A stretch of DNA of 12,688 nt from an uncultured Lachnospiraceae bacterium. Its GTDB lineage: Bacteria > Bacillota_A > Clostridia > Lachnospirales > Lachnospiraceae. The notes under the pieces are model-generated. The model was not told where the DNA came from and ran no database searches. It saw nothing but the letters and a program-made list of their open reading frames with translations. The stretch lies in assembly GCA_900556645.1 (NCBI GenBank), contig USPJ01000010.1, positions 1-12,688 on the forward strand, written 5' to 3'. Position 1 is the first letter of the stretch; each line of letters starts with the position of its first letter. Positions 12,646 to 12,688 of the stretch are shown piece after piece. A program made the position numbers and the translations under genes.

Positions 12646-12688
12646 TGAGGCATCGGGGATTCGAACCCCGGACAACTTGATTAAAAGT
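12646..12688 (-). tRNA. tRNA-Lys (UUU), 3' part only; 5' half lies beyond the window
   Basis: Read on the minus strand the edge starts inside the anticodon loop region (ACTTTTAATCAAG), with loop CTTTTAA giving anticodon TTT and 3' stem TCAAG. Next come a short variable region, a T-arm with CGGGG TTCGAAT CCCCG, the acceptor strand ATGCCTC and discriminator A at 12646. CCA is not encoded. The anticodon 5' stem, D-arm and 5' acceptor strand are cut off by the window end, so the acceptor pairing could not be checked. Confidence 0.85.

Noticed and set aside
1..12688. CRISPR array, insertion sequence ends, toxin-antitoxin pair or defence operon
   Set aside because: No regular repeat-spacer pattern, no intact transposase and no recognised toxin or defence gene was found.

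Overview
The window looks like a stretch of a low-to-moderate GC Firmicutes chromosome, most likely a gut Lachnospiraceae-type clostridium. This rests on strong AGGAGG-type ribosome binding sites, short intergenic gaps, ATGA start/stop overlaps, and gene families typical of that group (tandem EamA transporters, Asp-box lipoprotein, DUF6483-like protein, zinc-type macro domain protein, many GNATs). The assignment is inferred from style and family recognition, not from a marker gene. Almost everything is on the minus strand; pnuC and a short integrase-like remnant are the only plus-strand coding signals I support.

Reading in the minus direction from the right edge: a partial tRNA-Lys(UUU) with a bidirectional terminator and an integrase-like 3' remnant beside it (12427-12688); a spermidine-acetyltransferase-like GNAT (11858-12307); a coupled operon of flavodoxin, zinc macro domain ADP-ribosyl hydrolase and phosphinothricin-acetyltransferase-like GNAT (9888-11773); a plus-strand pnuC with an attenuator-like leader and an apparent frameshift (9154-9949), converging on that operon; two further GNATs (8528-9049 and 7692-8318) separated by a pseudoknot-like structure; a decayed Rpn/COG5464-like remnant and an MBL-fold hydrolase (6363-7609); a VOC protein and two translationally coupled EamA transporters, the second with a striking histidine tail (3863-6250); a membrane protein with a beheaded HTH domain coupled to an Asp-box lipoprotein (1554-3787); a DUF6483-like gene followed by a 32-codon Cys-containing small ORF and a terminator or attenuator (896-1464); and a partial MFS exporter running off the left edge (1-854).

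The left half is mainly envelope and transport: two DMT carriers, an MFS carrier, a lipoprotein and its membrane partner. The right half is enriched in small modifying enzymes (four GNATs, macro domain hydrolase, flavodoxin), with signs of erosion: an in-frame deletion in one GNAT, a frameshift in pnuC, and remnants of a nuclease and an integrase next to a tRNA. That pattern suits an accessory zone that has gained and lost genes near a tRNA integration site. I found no intact defence system, CRISPR array or biosynthetic cluster. The most unusual items are the His-tail DMT pair, the HTH-less membrane protein with its Asp-box lipoprotein, the small Cys peptide and attenuator ahead of the exporter, the pnuC leader, and the pseudoknot at 8393-8446.
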